A DNA stretch of 64,000 nucleotides, from NCBI GenBank assembly GCA_016721015.1, contig JADKJL010000003.1, positions 248,001 through 312,000 of the forward strand, in the 5' to 3' direction. Below the pieces are notes generated by a model that saw only the letters and a program-made list of their open reading frames with translations, had not been told where the DNA came from and searched no databases. Shown here one piece after another: positions 56,445-64,000 of the stretch (the stretch's first letter is position 1; every line of letters starts with the position of its first letter). The translations under genes and the position numbers were made by a program. This stretch comes from Lysobacterales bacterium. Its GTDB lineage: Bacteria; Pseudomonadota; Gammaproteobacteria; Xanthomonadales; Rhodanobacteraceae.

Positions 56445-56681
56445 TTGTCGTGCCCAGCGACATCATTCCGGTCGCAAATCGTTCGACTTACGATCACCGA
56501 TGGTTTCTTTCTGGACAGCGGTTTCGGAGCGCCTTTCATTGCCACCGACAACCTGGTCCAGAACCGACTGGCCACGCTGGAAAACCTTGCCGCAATTCAT
56601 CCGAGAAAGCGCGAGCAGTTCGCCCCGGCGCGGCGCAATGGTACGGCCGAGGTCGATCCCAGGCCGGAAATTTCCCTGAGT
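56445..56681 (+). other. Possible coding remnant downstream of the SPFH operon
   Basis: A frame here reads VRLTITDGFFLDSGFGAPFI and NLVQNRLATLENLAAIHPRK with plausible protein composition, but it has no good start or ribosome site and would run into the convergent cyclase gene. It may be a gene remnant or chance. Confidence 0.2.
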
Positions 56682-57875
56682 TCAATTCTTTCCAGGTTTG
56701 CCCGTGCAGCGCGCCGGCGGAGTGCGGCCTTCGACGATGCCATTGTTCAATCGACGGGCACCCAATGTCCGTGCTGACTCCAAGGCACTCCTTCCGTCGA
56801 GGCTTTTAATGATGCGGCTGGGGGATGTTGCGACCGTTCCAACATCTGCGTTTGCGGCTTTTGCGTGGCGCAGTTCTGCCGCCCTTTCAACGGCCATCAA
56901 CTCGTCGATCACCGTACGATTGCGTCCTTCGTGTTTCGCTCGATACATTGCGGCGTCAGCACGCGCCTGCCAGTTGGTGGGACTTTCATTTTTGCGCAAG
57001 AGACTGGCGCCAAACGAAGCGGTGACGATCAGGTCGCCGCAGCGCACCCCGCGCAGAATGGCGAGGCGAATTTTCTCAGCCATATCGCGCAGATCGCCAC
57101 GAGTGGTATCACGCACCAGCAGAGCGAATTCCTCGCCGCCAAAACGGAAGAAACGGTCGCTCTTGCGCGTGGTGGCACGAACCACATTGGCAACTTGAAC
57201 AAGCACATCGTCACCTGCATCGTGGCCATGGCGATCATTTATCCGCTTGAAATGATCCAGGTCGAAGATGATCAGACCCAGTTGTGTGCCATCGCGCGAA
57301 CTCATGGCGATGGCGATTCCGACTTCCGCATTCATGCCGCGTCGGTTTCCTGCAGCGGTCAACGGATCGAGTAGCGCCAGAACCTCCAGCTGGTTGCGCT
57401 GCATTTCGGCGCGCCATGAAAAAATATAGGCGAAGGAACAGACCAGCACTGATGAGCCGACGAAGGCGGCCTTGTGCGCCAATTCCGGCAATGCCAGGGA
57501 ACTTGCGGCGACTCCGGCAATGCCAATGGCCGAAATGATCGCGGCGCGCTTGCGCTCGACAAGGAGAAAGCTCGTCAACATTACCGCATACAACCAGAGG
57601 GGTCCCGCAGGCCCGGTCACATAGGAAATGGCAATGCAGCCAATTGAGCTGACCACGACCAGAAATAGTGCGACTCCGGCCGTACTTCCATGTCGGTGTG
57701 CGCGGATCACACCGATGTCCACGCACATGACAATCAATACATCGATCGTTCCAACAAGCAGTTGACCTTCAACAAAGCGATAGACCGCAAACGGCAAGAT
57801 CATCACGTTCAAGACAATGCCGAACATGACGATGAGGGCGAGGTGGAAATCCTGGCGTAATTTTTCCATCCACAT
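56682..57875 (-). CDS. Membrane-bound diguanylate cyclase (GGDEF)
   Basis: 397 residues. Five or six N-terminal helices (LALIVMFGIVLNVMILPFAV to VLVCSFAYIFSW) form a membrane sensor region. The GGDEF domain starts DPLTAAGNRRGM and includes IFDLDHFKRINDRHGHDAGD and the catalytic GGEEF (about residue 247). An inhibitory I-site, RKSD, lies five residues before GGEEF. It should make cyclic di-GMP and be subject to product inhibition. A 60-residue C-terminal tail has no recognised domain. Confidence 0.93.
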   Translation of the reverse strand: MWMEKLRQDFHLALIVMFGIVLNVMILPFAVYRFVEGQLLVGTIDVLIVMCVDIGVIRAHRHGSTAGVALFLVVVSSIGCIAISYVTGPAGPLWLYAVMLTSFLLVERKRAAIISAIGIAGVAASSLALPELAHKAAFVGSSVLVCSFAYIFSWRAEMQRNQLEVLALLDPLTAAGNRRGMNAEVGIAIAMSSRDGTQLGLIIFDLDHFKRINDRHGHDAGDDVLVQVANVVRATTRKSDRFFRFGGEEFALLVRDTTRGDLRDMAEKIRLAILRGVRCGDLIVTASFGASLLRKNESPTNWQARADAAMYRAKHEGRNRTVIDELMAVERAAELRHAKAANADVGTVATSPSRIIKSLDGRSALESARTLGARRLNNGIVEGRTPPARCTGKPGKN

Positions 57876-57879
57876 ACAA

Positions 57880-58122
57880 TCAACCTGCCGCTTGTGTCGG
57901 CTCAGTCAGAGAGGTTGGCTGAGGCTCTGCATCATCCAGGCCAAGCGACTGACGCGAAGTGTGCTCTCGTGCACAAAACGCGGAATCGTCGCCGACAATC
58001 GACAAAAAGCGTGCGCCATTCCTCGAAACTGATGCTGCAACAGCCTCGAATCGTTCAGAAAACTCTATTCGATTGAGAACCGCAGAGCACATTGCATCAC
58101 CTTCACTGAACTCCAGCGACAC
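57880..58122 (-). CDS. Possible small protein upstream of the diguanylate cyclase
   Basis: 80 residues from GTG 58122 (MSLEFSEGDAMCSAVLNRIE to SLTEPTQAAG), ending 4 bases before the cyclase start. Composition is plausible for a soluble protein and the spacing suggests coupling, but no family is recognised and the start is weak. Confidence 0.35.
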   Translation of the reverse strand: MSLEFSEGDAMCSAVLNRIEFSERFEAVAASVSRNGARFLSIVGDDSAFCAREHTSRQSLGLDDAEPQPTSLTEPTQAAG

Positions 58123-58461
58123 CGATGCGCTTGAAAGTTACGCAGACCGTCGTTCCCGCCCGGGAAGTGATCATCACGCACAGATCGCGCGCCATTGCGG
58201 ATAGGGGCATCACTTGTCGATGCGTCGTTGGTGATTGCACTTGGGTGAGCGCCAATCACCGCGCGGCGGGCGGATGCCAAAATCCGGCGAATGCTCCGGC
58301 CCCTTCCATCGTCCACAATTCGCGGTCGACCTTCGCGGGTTCTGCCTGTCTCGCTGGCCAGCACTCCAAACGCTGATGTACAAGCCTCGAATAGGCAATT
58401 CGATCGAATCCCCGCTCGTGAATCAGATTGCCTGTGGCCCGGGTCTCTCATTTCAACTGCG
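58123..58461. other. Spacer without recognised gene
   Basis: 339 bases upstream of the possible small gene. Frames cross it on the minus strand, but their translations look like shadows. No promoter motif was identified with confidence. Confidence 0.35.
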
Positions 58462-58881
58462 TCAGTTCCAGTTCGCGTCATCCCATGCATCGTCGTCCCA
58501 GTCCAGGCCTGCAGGGCCGGCTGCGCACGTGACATTGATGTCGGTCACCGGCGCGCTGGGCACGCTGCCGCTGGCATTCGTCAACGTGCATATCTTGCCG
58601 CTTGGTTGCGCCGAGATCGTCACCGTGTATGCGCTGCCGGGCGGCGCGGTGTGTACAAACGTGTACAAACGCAATTCACCGCCATTTGCGTTGAAAGTAT
58701 TGTCTTCGCTGATGGCACCTGAAGCGAGATGAAGCACCAGTCCGTTGCCGCTGAGGCCGCTGATTTCACCGCCAAGCGTGCAACACGGCTCAAATCCGTT
58801 GGCAAAGATGCGGTCGGCGGCATCGGCCTGCGCCATCGCGCCAGCCAGACCGAATACGAGCATTGGCAAGATCATGCGCAT
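58462..58881 (-). CDS. Small secreted protein with N-terminal RIFANGFE motif
   Basis: 139 residues. The signal peptide ends near QADA, and the mature protein starts at once with ADRIFANGFEPCC, the window's terminal motif moved to the N-terminus. A small beta domain follows (GEISGLSGNGLVLHLASGAI, FVHTAPPGSAYTVTISAQPS), ending with an acidic tail, WDDDAWDDANWN. AGGAG is 8 bases before ATG 58881. It is 32 bases downstream of fibre C and probably co-transcribed. Function unknown. Confidence 0.8.
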   Translation of the reverse strand: MRMILPMLVFGLAGAMAQADAADRIFANGFEPCCTLGGEISGLSGNGLVLHLASGAISEDNTFNANGGELRLYTFVHTAPPGSAYTVTISAQPSGKICTLTNASGSVPSAPVTDINVTCAAGPAGLDWDDDAWDDANWN

Positions 58882-58913
58882 GGGTGCGCTCCTGTTTAGA
58901 GATGCGATACGCA

Positions 58914-60536
58914 TCACTGCGCCTCGAACAAGGTACCGGCGCGCCAGTTGAAATTCGCGTTAACACTTCGAAAGTATCCTCCGCTGACCGAAGAGTATTC
59001 GCCCGATGCAATGTTGCCGCCACCGCCGCTGACCGGCGAATATTTGCCGCTCGATTTATTCGTACCGCCCCCACTGACCGTTGAATATTGACCTGTTGCC
59101 GAATTTTCAAAACCACCGCTAACCGAAGAAAAAGAACCAATCGCAAAGTTGTGATAGCCGCCGCTGGCCGAGGAATTCTCAAAGACCGCCTCGCTCTTTC
59201 CGCCACCACTGACGGATGATTTTTCGCCACTCGCCGTGTTCTCCGAACCACCGCTGACCGATGCGTACGTATTGGTAGCGTTGTTGGTCTGGCCAGCGCT
59301 GACCGAGGCATACGTCCCAGTGGCCTTGTTGTTCTGGCCAGCACTGACCGACGATCGCTCACCACTTGCGGTGTTGTCCGAGCCACCACTGACCGAGGAA
59401 TACACGCCGCTGGCCAAGTTGACATAGCCGCCGCTGACCGACGAATGCGTTTGGCTGGCGGTATTGCCATAGCCGCCACTCACCGTATTTTTGCCATAGC
59501 CGCCGCTTACGGATGCGTAGTAGCCCTTCGCCTGGTTGGCGTAGCCGCCACTGACCGACGAGTAGTCGGCGCTGGCGACGTTGTTGACGCCACCGCTGAC
59601 CACTGAATAGCCGCCACTTGCAACATTTCCCTTGCCACCGCCGACCGATGCAAACGCATTATTGACAACATTGGAAATGCCGGCCACGAGACTGCCGTAC
59701 TGCGAATAGGAGTTGCTGCTCCCCACGATCAGATTGTTGGAGCCAGTTCGGTGATTACGTGCCCAGATCCAGCCATTCTCCAGGCAACTGGCCTGGTCTT
59801 TGGCTTGACCATCGGAACAGGCAAAGGGTGCCGTTCCCGAAGATCCGTTTTCGCCAACGATCAGGTTGCCGAGTCCGTTGGGCGGCGAGGAGTTCGGATT
59901 CCCACTGGTGACCTGCACATTGATGTGATGAAACCGCGCCGTCAGGTAGGAGATGCTTGCGTTGTTCGGATCGGGCACGTTGACCAAATCGAGGTTGGCG
60001 GCGAGGGCCAGGATCGAACTCCCCTGCAACGCGGCAACCTGGCTGGTCAGGGTGTTGATCGATGCCGTATAGCCGGCCACCGTACTGGTGAGCGTGTTGA
60101 TCGCGGTTTGTTGCCCGCTTACCGTATTGCCGAGCGAAATGACGGTGCCATTGAGCGAATCGATCGTGGTCTGCTGACCGGCGACCGTCGTGCTGAGCGA
60201 GCTGACCGTCCCGTTAAGCGTCGTGATGGCCGTCTGCTGTCCGGCCACCGTTGTATTGAGCGCGGTGACCGTGCCGTTGAGCGTATTGATGGAGGTCTGC
60301 TGGGTCGTCAGCTGACTCTGCATGTTGGCCACGGCGGCCTGCAAAGAGGCAATGTCGGTGGCGCTGCCGTTTACCGCCGTGGCCACCGCAGCAAAGTTGG
60401 CATTGACCTGGCTGGCCACGGCCGGGGTATGCGCCGTGAAGGTGTTGGGAATACTCACATTGCCGGCCAACGCCGGCGCAGCGCAACAAAGCAGTAATAG
60501 CGCCATGCCGGCGTGGGCAAACCGTTGCATCAACAT
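58914..60536 (-). CDS. Secreted fibre protein C: coiled-coil stalk plus YadA-like head repeats
   Basis: 540 residues with a signal peptide ending near ALAG. Residues 79-162 are four 21-residue heptad-type repeats (QQTAITTLNGTVSSLSTTVAG), a likely trimeric coiled coil. After a linker domain (about 170-280), 16-residue head repeats follow (SSVSGGYANQAKGYYA, SSVSGGSDNTASGERS) to the C-terminus. Unlike fibres A and B there is no S74 domain and no membrane anchor. It is paired with the small RIFANGFE protein 32 bases downstream. ATG 60536 or 60530 are both possible starts. Confidence 0.82.
   Translation of the reverse strand: MLMQRFAHAGMALLLLCCAAPALAGNVSIPNTFTAHTPAVASQVNANFAAVATAVNGSATDIASLQAAVANMQSQLTTQQTSINTLNGTVTALNTTVAGQQTAITTLNGTVSSLSTTVAGQQTTIDSLNGTVISLGNTVSGQQTAINTLTSTVAGYTASINTLTSQVAALQGSSILALAANLDLVNVPDPNNASISYLTARFHHINVQVTSGNPNSSPPNGLGNLIVGENGSSGTAPFACSDGQAKDQASCLENGWIWARNHRTGSNNLIVGSSNSYSQYGSLVAGISNVVNNAFASVGGGKGNVASGGYSVVSGGVNNVASADYSSVSGGYANQAKGYYASVSGGYGKNTVSGGYGNTASQTHSSVSGGYVNLASGVYSSVSGGSDNTASGERSSVSAGQNNKATGTYASVSAGQTNNATNTYASVSGGSENTASGEKSSVSGGGKSEAVFENSSASGGYHNFAIGSFSSVSGGFENSATGQYSTVSGGGTNKSSGKYSPVSGGGGNIASGEYSSVSGGYFRSVNANFNWRAGTLFEAQ
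58930..59700. repeat. 48-base head-repeat array of fibre C
   Basis: Tandem 48-base units encode 16-residue SSVSGGxxNxASGxY repeats. One unit near 59480-59520 is short, with only 9 residues between successive VSGG cores, as if 21 bases had been lost in frame. Unit identity is too low for a CRISPR array. Confidence 0.8.
60051..60302. repeat. Four 63-base coiled-coil repeats in fibre C
   Basis: Four successive 63-base units encode 21-residue (three-heptad) segments starting QQTSINTLNG, QQTAITTLNG, QQTTIDSLNG and QQTAINTLTS. They form the predicted stalk of fibre C. Confidence 0.85.
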
Positions 60537-60587
60537 GATCGAGACTCCTGGCCATTAATGGTCGTACCGTGGGGGTGGAAAGCGTCT

Positions 60588-60627
60588 ATGCCGAGGCATC
60601 CCGGCATCTTTCAGCACCCCTCGGCAT
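60588..60627. promoter_or_regulatory. Inverted repeat in the fibre C leader
   Basis: ATGCCGAGG (60588-60596) and CCTCGGCAT (60619-60627) are perfect complements 22 bases apart. They lie between the candidate promoter and the ATG of fibre C, so they could form a hairpin in its 5' leader or a protein-binding dyad. Confidence 0.4.
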
Positions 60628-60631
60628 GGGG

Positions 60632-60657
60632 TACGCAAAATCCGCCGAAAGCGGACA
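60632..60657 (-). promoter_or_regulatory. Candidate ECF-type promoter of fibre C
   Basis: On the minus strand TGTCC (60657-60653) and CGTA (60635-60632) are 17 bases apart, in the context TTGCGTACC also seen before cassette B (TTGCGTATC). It is about 96 bases before ATG 60536. The surrounding sequence is otherwise unlike cassettes A and B, so this is an independent match. Confidence 0.35.
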
Positions 60658-60872
60658 TGCCATGCCCAAACCTGCAACAAACCGCGGACAGTCTGGATCC
60701 CTCCTGGATTCTGATCATCGAAAATCGGTGCGTTGGAACGATCAACCGCAATAGTCCCGTCCATCCGCTGCCATCGCGTAGCGACAGGCGTGCCCTGTCC
60801 GCTTTCTCAGCGCGAGGTCAGATCAGCGTGGAGCTGCAACGGATCGCTTGCCAGTACAGGCTGGCCGCTAGA

Positions 60873-61781
60873 ATGGCCATCCCGCCATTGATCGCCCTTT
60901 CCATGCCCTCCGCATCGCCGCAACGAGGCGCGCTGTTCGCGCTGCTCGCCACCATCCTGATCTGGGCCTACAGCTGGGTGGTGATGAAGCAGGTGCTGGC
61001 GTACGCCGGACCTTTCCACTTTGCTGCATTGCGCTATCTGCTCGGCGCCGCGGTCCTGTTCGGCGCGCTGGTGCTGTCAGGGCAATCGCTGCGTCCACCG
61101 CCGCTGGTACTGACGACCCTGATCGGTCTGAGTCAGACCGCCGCGTTCCAGGGTTTGGAGCAATGGGCTTTGATCGACGGGGGCGCCGGACACGTTTCGC
61201 TGTTGGCCTACACCATGCCGTTCTGGGCGGTCCTGCTGGCATGGTTGCTGCTTGGCGACCGACCGACCCGACGCCATTGGCTCGGCGTTGGCCTGGCAGC
61301 GATCGGTCTCATTTGCATCATCGAACCGTGGAAAGCGCTCGGCAGTCCGATGAGCACCACCCTGGCAATCGTGGGTGGCGCCGCGTGGGCCGTAGGCACC
61401 GTGCTCAGCAAGCGCATGTTCCAGCGACACGCTCCATCGGTGCTGAATCTGACCGCGTGGCAAATGCTGATCGGCGGCGCAGCGCTCGGCGTGGTGGCGA
61501 TAGCCGTCCCCGAACGCGAGATCGACTGGACCTTCACCTTCATCGGCGGGCTCACCTACAGCGTCGTGGTGGCCTCGAGCCTGGCGTGGTGGCTATGGGC
61601 AATCGTGGTGCAGCGATTGCCGACCGCGTTGGCCAGCGTTTCCAGCCTCGGCGTGCCCATCGTCAGCGTATTGCTGGCATGGCTGATCTTGCACGAGCAG
61701 CCATCGATCATGGCGCTGATCGGCATGGTATTCGTGTTGGCTGGCCTCGTCGCGGTCAGCGGTATCGGGCGCAGAGCATGA
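60873..61781 (+). CDS. EamA family drug/metabolite transporter
   Basis: 302 residues with ten predicted helices in two EamA halves: ALFALLATILIWAYSWVVMK and AWAVGTVLSKRMFQRHAPSV begin the two repeats. The motif LLAYTMPFWAVLLAWLLLGD is typical. ATG 60873 is chosen; ATG 60903 also keeps both repeats. The substrate is unknown. Its stop overlaps the start of the next small membrane gene, so the three downstream genes form an operon. Confidence 0.9.
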   Translation: MAIPPLIALSMPSASPQRGALFALLATILIWAYSWVVMKQVLAYAGPFHFAALRYLLGAAVLFGALVLSGQSLRPPPLVLTTLIGLSQTAAFQGLEQWALIDGGAGHVSLLAYTMPFWAVLLAWLLLGDRPTRRHWLGVGLAAIGLICIIEPWKALGSPMSTTLAIVGGAAWAVGTVLSKRMFQRHAPSVLNLTAWQMLIGGAALGVVAIAVPEREIDWTFTFIGGLTYSVVVASSLAWWLWAIVVQRLPTALASVSSLGVPIVSVLLAWLILHEQPSIMALIGMVFVLAGLVAVSGIGRRA

Positions 61782-62047
61782 TTCCTGATATCGGCGGTGT
61801 CGAGGTTGTCCAGATCGCTGGCGCGCTGATGTTGCTGATTTGCTTTCTGCTCGCGCAGTCCAAGCGGATGAGCCCGGAAGGATATCCCTACCTGCTCCTT
61901 AACCTCGTGGGTTCCGCGATCATGACAATGACCGCGCTGATCACCTACCAATGGGGCTTCGTTTTCATGGAGGGGGTATGGGCGCTGTTCTCGGCATGGG
62001 GACTTATGCAGCGTATTCGCGGCGGCACGCCGACGGAGATCCACTGA
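61778..62047 (+). CDS. Small membrane protein, CBU_0592-like (first copy)
   Basis: 89 residues, three helices: VVQIAGALMLLICFLLAQSK, YLLLNLVGSAIMTMTALITY and FVFMEGVWALFSAWGLMQRI. The pattern of helix, polar loop, N-x-x-G and W-x-F matches the CBU_0592 family of small transporter-associated membrane proteins. ATG 61778 overlaps the EamA stop by four bases. Confidence 0.75.
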   Translation: MIPDIGGVEVVQIAGALMLLICFLLAQSKRMSPEGYPYLLLNLVGSAIMTMTALITYQWGFVFMEGVWALFSAWGLMQRIRGGTPTEIH

Positions 62048-62283
62048 TGAACGTGGTCATTCAATTCGTTGGTGCCCTTTTTATACTGGTGCCGTTTGCG
62101 CTGCTGCAATTGCGGCGCACCACCACGCAGTCGTGGCTGTATCTGTGGCTCAACCTCGTCGGCGCGGCGATTCTGGCGTGGGCAGCATGGGTTGGCGCGC
62201 AGTGGGGCTTTGTGATTCTGGAAAGCGTGTGGGGTCTCGCGGCGCTGATCAGCATTGTCCGTCGCATGATCGTGGAAAAATGA
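62047..62283 (+). CDS. Small membrane protein, CBU_0592-like (second copy)
   Basis: 78 residues, a paralogue of the preceding gene: VIQFVGALFILVPFALLQLR, YLWLNLVGAAILAWAAWVGA, WGFVILESVWGLAALISIVR. Its ATG shares one base with the previous stop (TGATG). The two probably act together, perhaps with the EamA protein; that is inference from arrangement. Confidence 0.75.
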   Translation: MNVVIQFVGALFILVPFALLQLRRTTTQSWLYLWLNLVGAAILAWAAWVGAQWGFVILESVWGLAALISIVRRMIVEK

Positions 62284-62543
62284 CCGGCCCGTGCAAGGAA
62301 AATCCTCCATACCGCCAGCAACTTTCATTCAGAATTTGCGCGCACGAAACCTACGCCCGCATGAATTTTTTGAGGACAACTTCGGCCCAGTTCGATTCGG
62401 CACCGGTATCGAATCGCCGCTATCGACCCAGATCGAGTCAGCAAGGATTGGAGGCCACAAACAAGACCTCCAACCCCATGCGATCCCTTCCAAAAGTGAA
62501 ATCCGGCACCAGGTTTCTGGTTCTCCGATCCCACTGTTTTGAA

Positions 62544-63965
62544 CTACTTCGCCAACGCCTTGACCAGATCGAACAGGTAGTCGCGGCCGATGTAGACCGA
62601 GCGCACTTCGAGTCGTTCATTGAGGCCGTGGACGCCATTGCCGTCGGGATCGCCCCAGGGACCGGGTACGCCGTAGGTCGGAATTCCGACCGCCGACATG
62701 TAGAGCCCGTCGGTCGCGCCGGTGGAGATGGAAGGAATCACCGGCACGCCGGGAAAGTACTTGGCACTCAGGGTTTCCATCGGTCCGATGATCGCCGGGT
62801 CAAGCGCGGGCGAGGTGGCCAGAGGTTTGTCCTTGCGTGCCAGCTCGATCGAGATGCCCGGATTGCCGATGACCTCGGCGAGCGTGTCCTTGATCTCGGC
62901 GGGCGCATGGCCGGGAAAGATGCGGCAATTGACGTTGGCTTCCACACGTTGCGGCAGCGCGTTGAGTGCGTGGCCGCCGTCGATCATCGTGGCCACGCAC
63001 GTCGTGCGCAGCATCGAGTGGAAGCCCTTGTCAGTGTTGACCACTGCGGCCGCCGTGGCGTCGCCCGGATCTTTCGCCAGCGCAACCATCGCCTGCCCCA
63101 TCGCGTCCGTGCGGGCAGCGCCGGCACGCGAGAAGAACACGCGAGTGGTGTCATTGAACTCGGCCGGGAACTCGTGCCCGCGAATCTTCAGCAGCGCATC
63201 GGACATGGCGTAGATCGCGTTGTCGCGCACCGGTTGCGAACTGTGTCCGCCGGGATTGGTGGCGACGAGCTTGTAGTCCTGGTAAATCTTCTCGCCGACC
63301 TGGATCGATTGCGAGACGATGTGGCCCTTGCCATCAGTGTCACCGCCGCCACCTTCATTGAGCGCGAAGGCCGCGTCGATCAGGTCGCGCTTGTTGTTGG
63401 CAAGGTACTGCGCGCCGTTGAATGCGGTGTCGGTTTCCTCGCCGCAGGTCAGCGCCATCTTGACGGTACGGCCGGGCTTGTAACCGCTTTGCTTGAAGCG
63501 GATCAGCGTGTCGGCCCAGGTCGCCGCCATCATCTTGTCGTCGGAGATGCCGCGCGCGTAGTAGTAGCCGTTCTCCTCGATCAACTTGAACGGGTCGCGC
63601 ACCCAGTCGGCGCGCTTGGCCGCGACCACGTCGATATGGGCGAGCAGCAGGAGTGGTTTGAGCGTGCTGGACTTGCCGGGATAGACGGCAACAATTCCGC
63701 CCTCCTTCGGGTGATCGGGCACGGAGAACAGGGTGATCTGGTCGTCGACAAAGCCCGCTGCCTTCAGGCGCGTCGCGATCTGCGCCGCGGCCTGGGTGCA
63801 GTCGCCATTGGTGACCGAGGTGTCGGTTTCGACCAGTTCCTTGTAGAGCGAGAAGAACTGTTGCTGATCGGGACGCAGCGCGCCCATCTTGCCGGTGGGC
63901 ACCTCTGCCATCACCGAACCTGCCACGAGCGCCGCTGCAGCGAGCGCAAGAATCGTCAATTTCAT
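62544..63965 (-). CDS. Secreted M20/M28-type metallopeptidase
   Basis: 473 residues; signal peptide ends near SVMA. Metal ligands are intact: LLLLAHIDVV (His, Asp), GYYYARGISDDKM (bridging Asp), ALTCGEETD (catalytic Glu pair), and a C-terminal GVHGLNERLEV (His). The dimerisation/lid domain begins NPGGHSSQPVRDNAIY. It should act as a periplasmic di-zinc amidohydrolase or carboxypeptidase. ATG 63965 follows GAGAGG; the TTG at 63968 is less likely. Contrast with the altered M20 homologue at 13741. Confidence 0.92.
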   Translation of the reverse strand: MKLTILALAAAALVAGSVMAEVPTGKMGALRPDQQQFFSLYKELVETDTSVTNGDCTQAAAQIATRLKAAGFVDDQITLFSVPDHPKEGGIVAVYPGKSSTLKPLLLLAHIDVVAAKRADWVRDPFKLIEENGYYYARGISDDKMMAATWADTLIRFKQSGYKPGRTVKMALTCGEETDTAFNGAQYLANNKRDLIDAAFALNEGGGGDTDGKGHIVSQSIQVGEKIYQDYKLVATNPGGHSSQPVRDNAIYAMSDALLKIRGHEFPAEFNDTTRVFFSRAGAARTDAMGQAMVALAKDPGDATAAAVVNTDKGFHSMLRTTCVATMIDGGHALNALPQRVEANVNCRIFPGHAPAEIKDTLAEVIGNPGISIELARKDKPLATSPALDPAIIGPMETLSAKYFPGVPVIPSISTGATDGLYMSAVGIPTYGVPGPWGDPDGNGVHGLNERLEVRSVYIGRDYLFDLVKALAK

Positions 63966-64000
63966 CAACCTCTCCCCCTGGAAATGTGCGAAGACTCCGA

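Larger units (their letters stand above)
60537..60872. other. Divergent intergenic region, fibre C / EamA
   Basis: 336 bases holding the inverted repeat and candidate ECF promoter described separately. No gene was recognised; the upstream extension of the EamA frame is not protein-like. Confidence 0.5.

Overview
The window is GC-rich (roughly 60-62%) and dense in secreted and envelope proteins. It suggests a gammaproteobacterium of the Lysobacterales (Xanthomonadales), probably Rhodanobacteraceae-like. That placement is inference from gene content: DUF1800/DUF1501 pairs, an ECF sigma factor next to a Ser/Thr kinase, TonB receptors, and many secreted proteins with an 'IFxxGFE' terminal motif. 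No rRNA, tRNA, CRISPR array or intact mobile element was seen.

Layout. 1-7 kb: a truncated propeller-type sensor kinase, divergent from a secreted DUF1800/DUF1501/cytochrome c-like operon whose DUF1501 gene has a one-base frameshift. 7-16.8 kb: housekeeping and envelope genes (rhomboid, FAD oxidoreductase, rluF, DUF1615 lipoprotein, SGNH hydrolase, DUF1456, an M20-fold protein lacking metal ligands, histidine phosphatase, PNPOx-like). 16.9-22.4 kb: a TonB receptor, a near-pure G/C tract that looks like a sequencing problem, a secreted SH3-like protein and an SPFH protein. 22.7-31.5 kb: MDR reductase, DUF2752/CD225 membrane proteins, DUF1345, PQQ-type sugar dehydrogenase, YjdM, LldD and a quinol nitric oxide reductase. 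31.7-35.3 kb: a DUF2207 gene collapsed by internal deletion, a PA2928-like protein, a methyltransferase and a small protein.

35.3-43.4 kb is the most distinctive region. It holds an ECF sigma factor, a transmembrane Ser/Thr kinase and two paralogous cassettes, each a small secreted IFKNGFE protein 24 bp upstream of a secreted fibre with a peptidase S74 intramolecular chaperone. A third fibre plus small IFxxGFE protein pair lies at 58.5-60.5 kb. All three cassettes, and a beta-helix IFxxGFD protein at 48.8 kb, have an upstream TGTCC-N17/18-CGT(A/T) element resembling an ECF-type promoter. The working hypothesis is a kinase/ECF-regulated surface-fibre system using a short terminal motif of unknown function.

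43.7-64 kb: a U32-like protein behind an FNR/ANR-type box, a secreted PilN-like protein, a TPM protein apparently fused by deletion to a truncated ClC channel, the beta-helix protein broken at its 3' end, an SPFH/zinc-ribbon/small membrane protein operon, a diguanylate cyclase, an EamA transporter with two small membrane paralogues, and an M20 hydrolase. Several genes show frame breaks or deletion joins, so either the genome is decaying here or the assembly has local errors.
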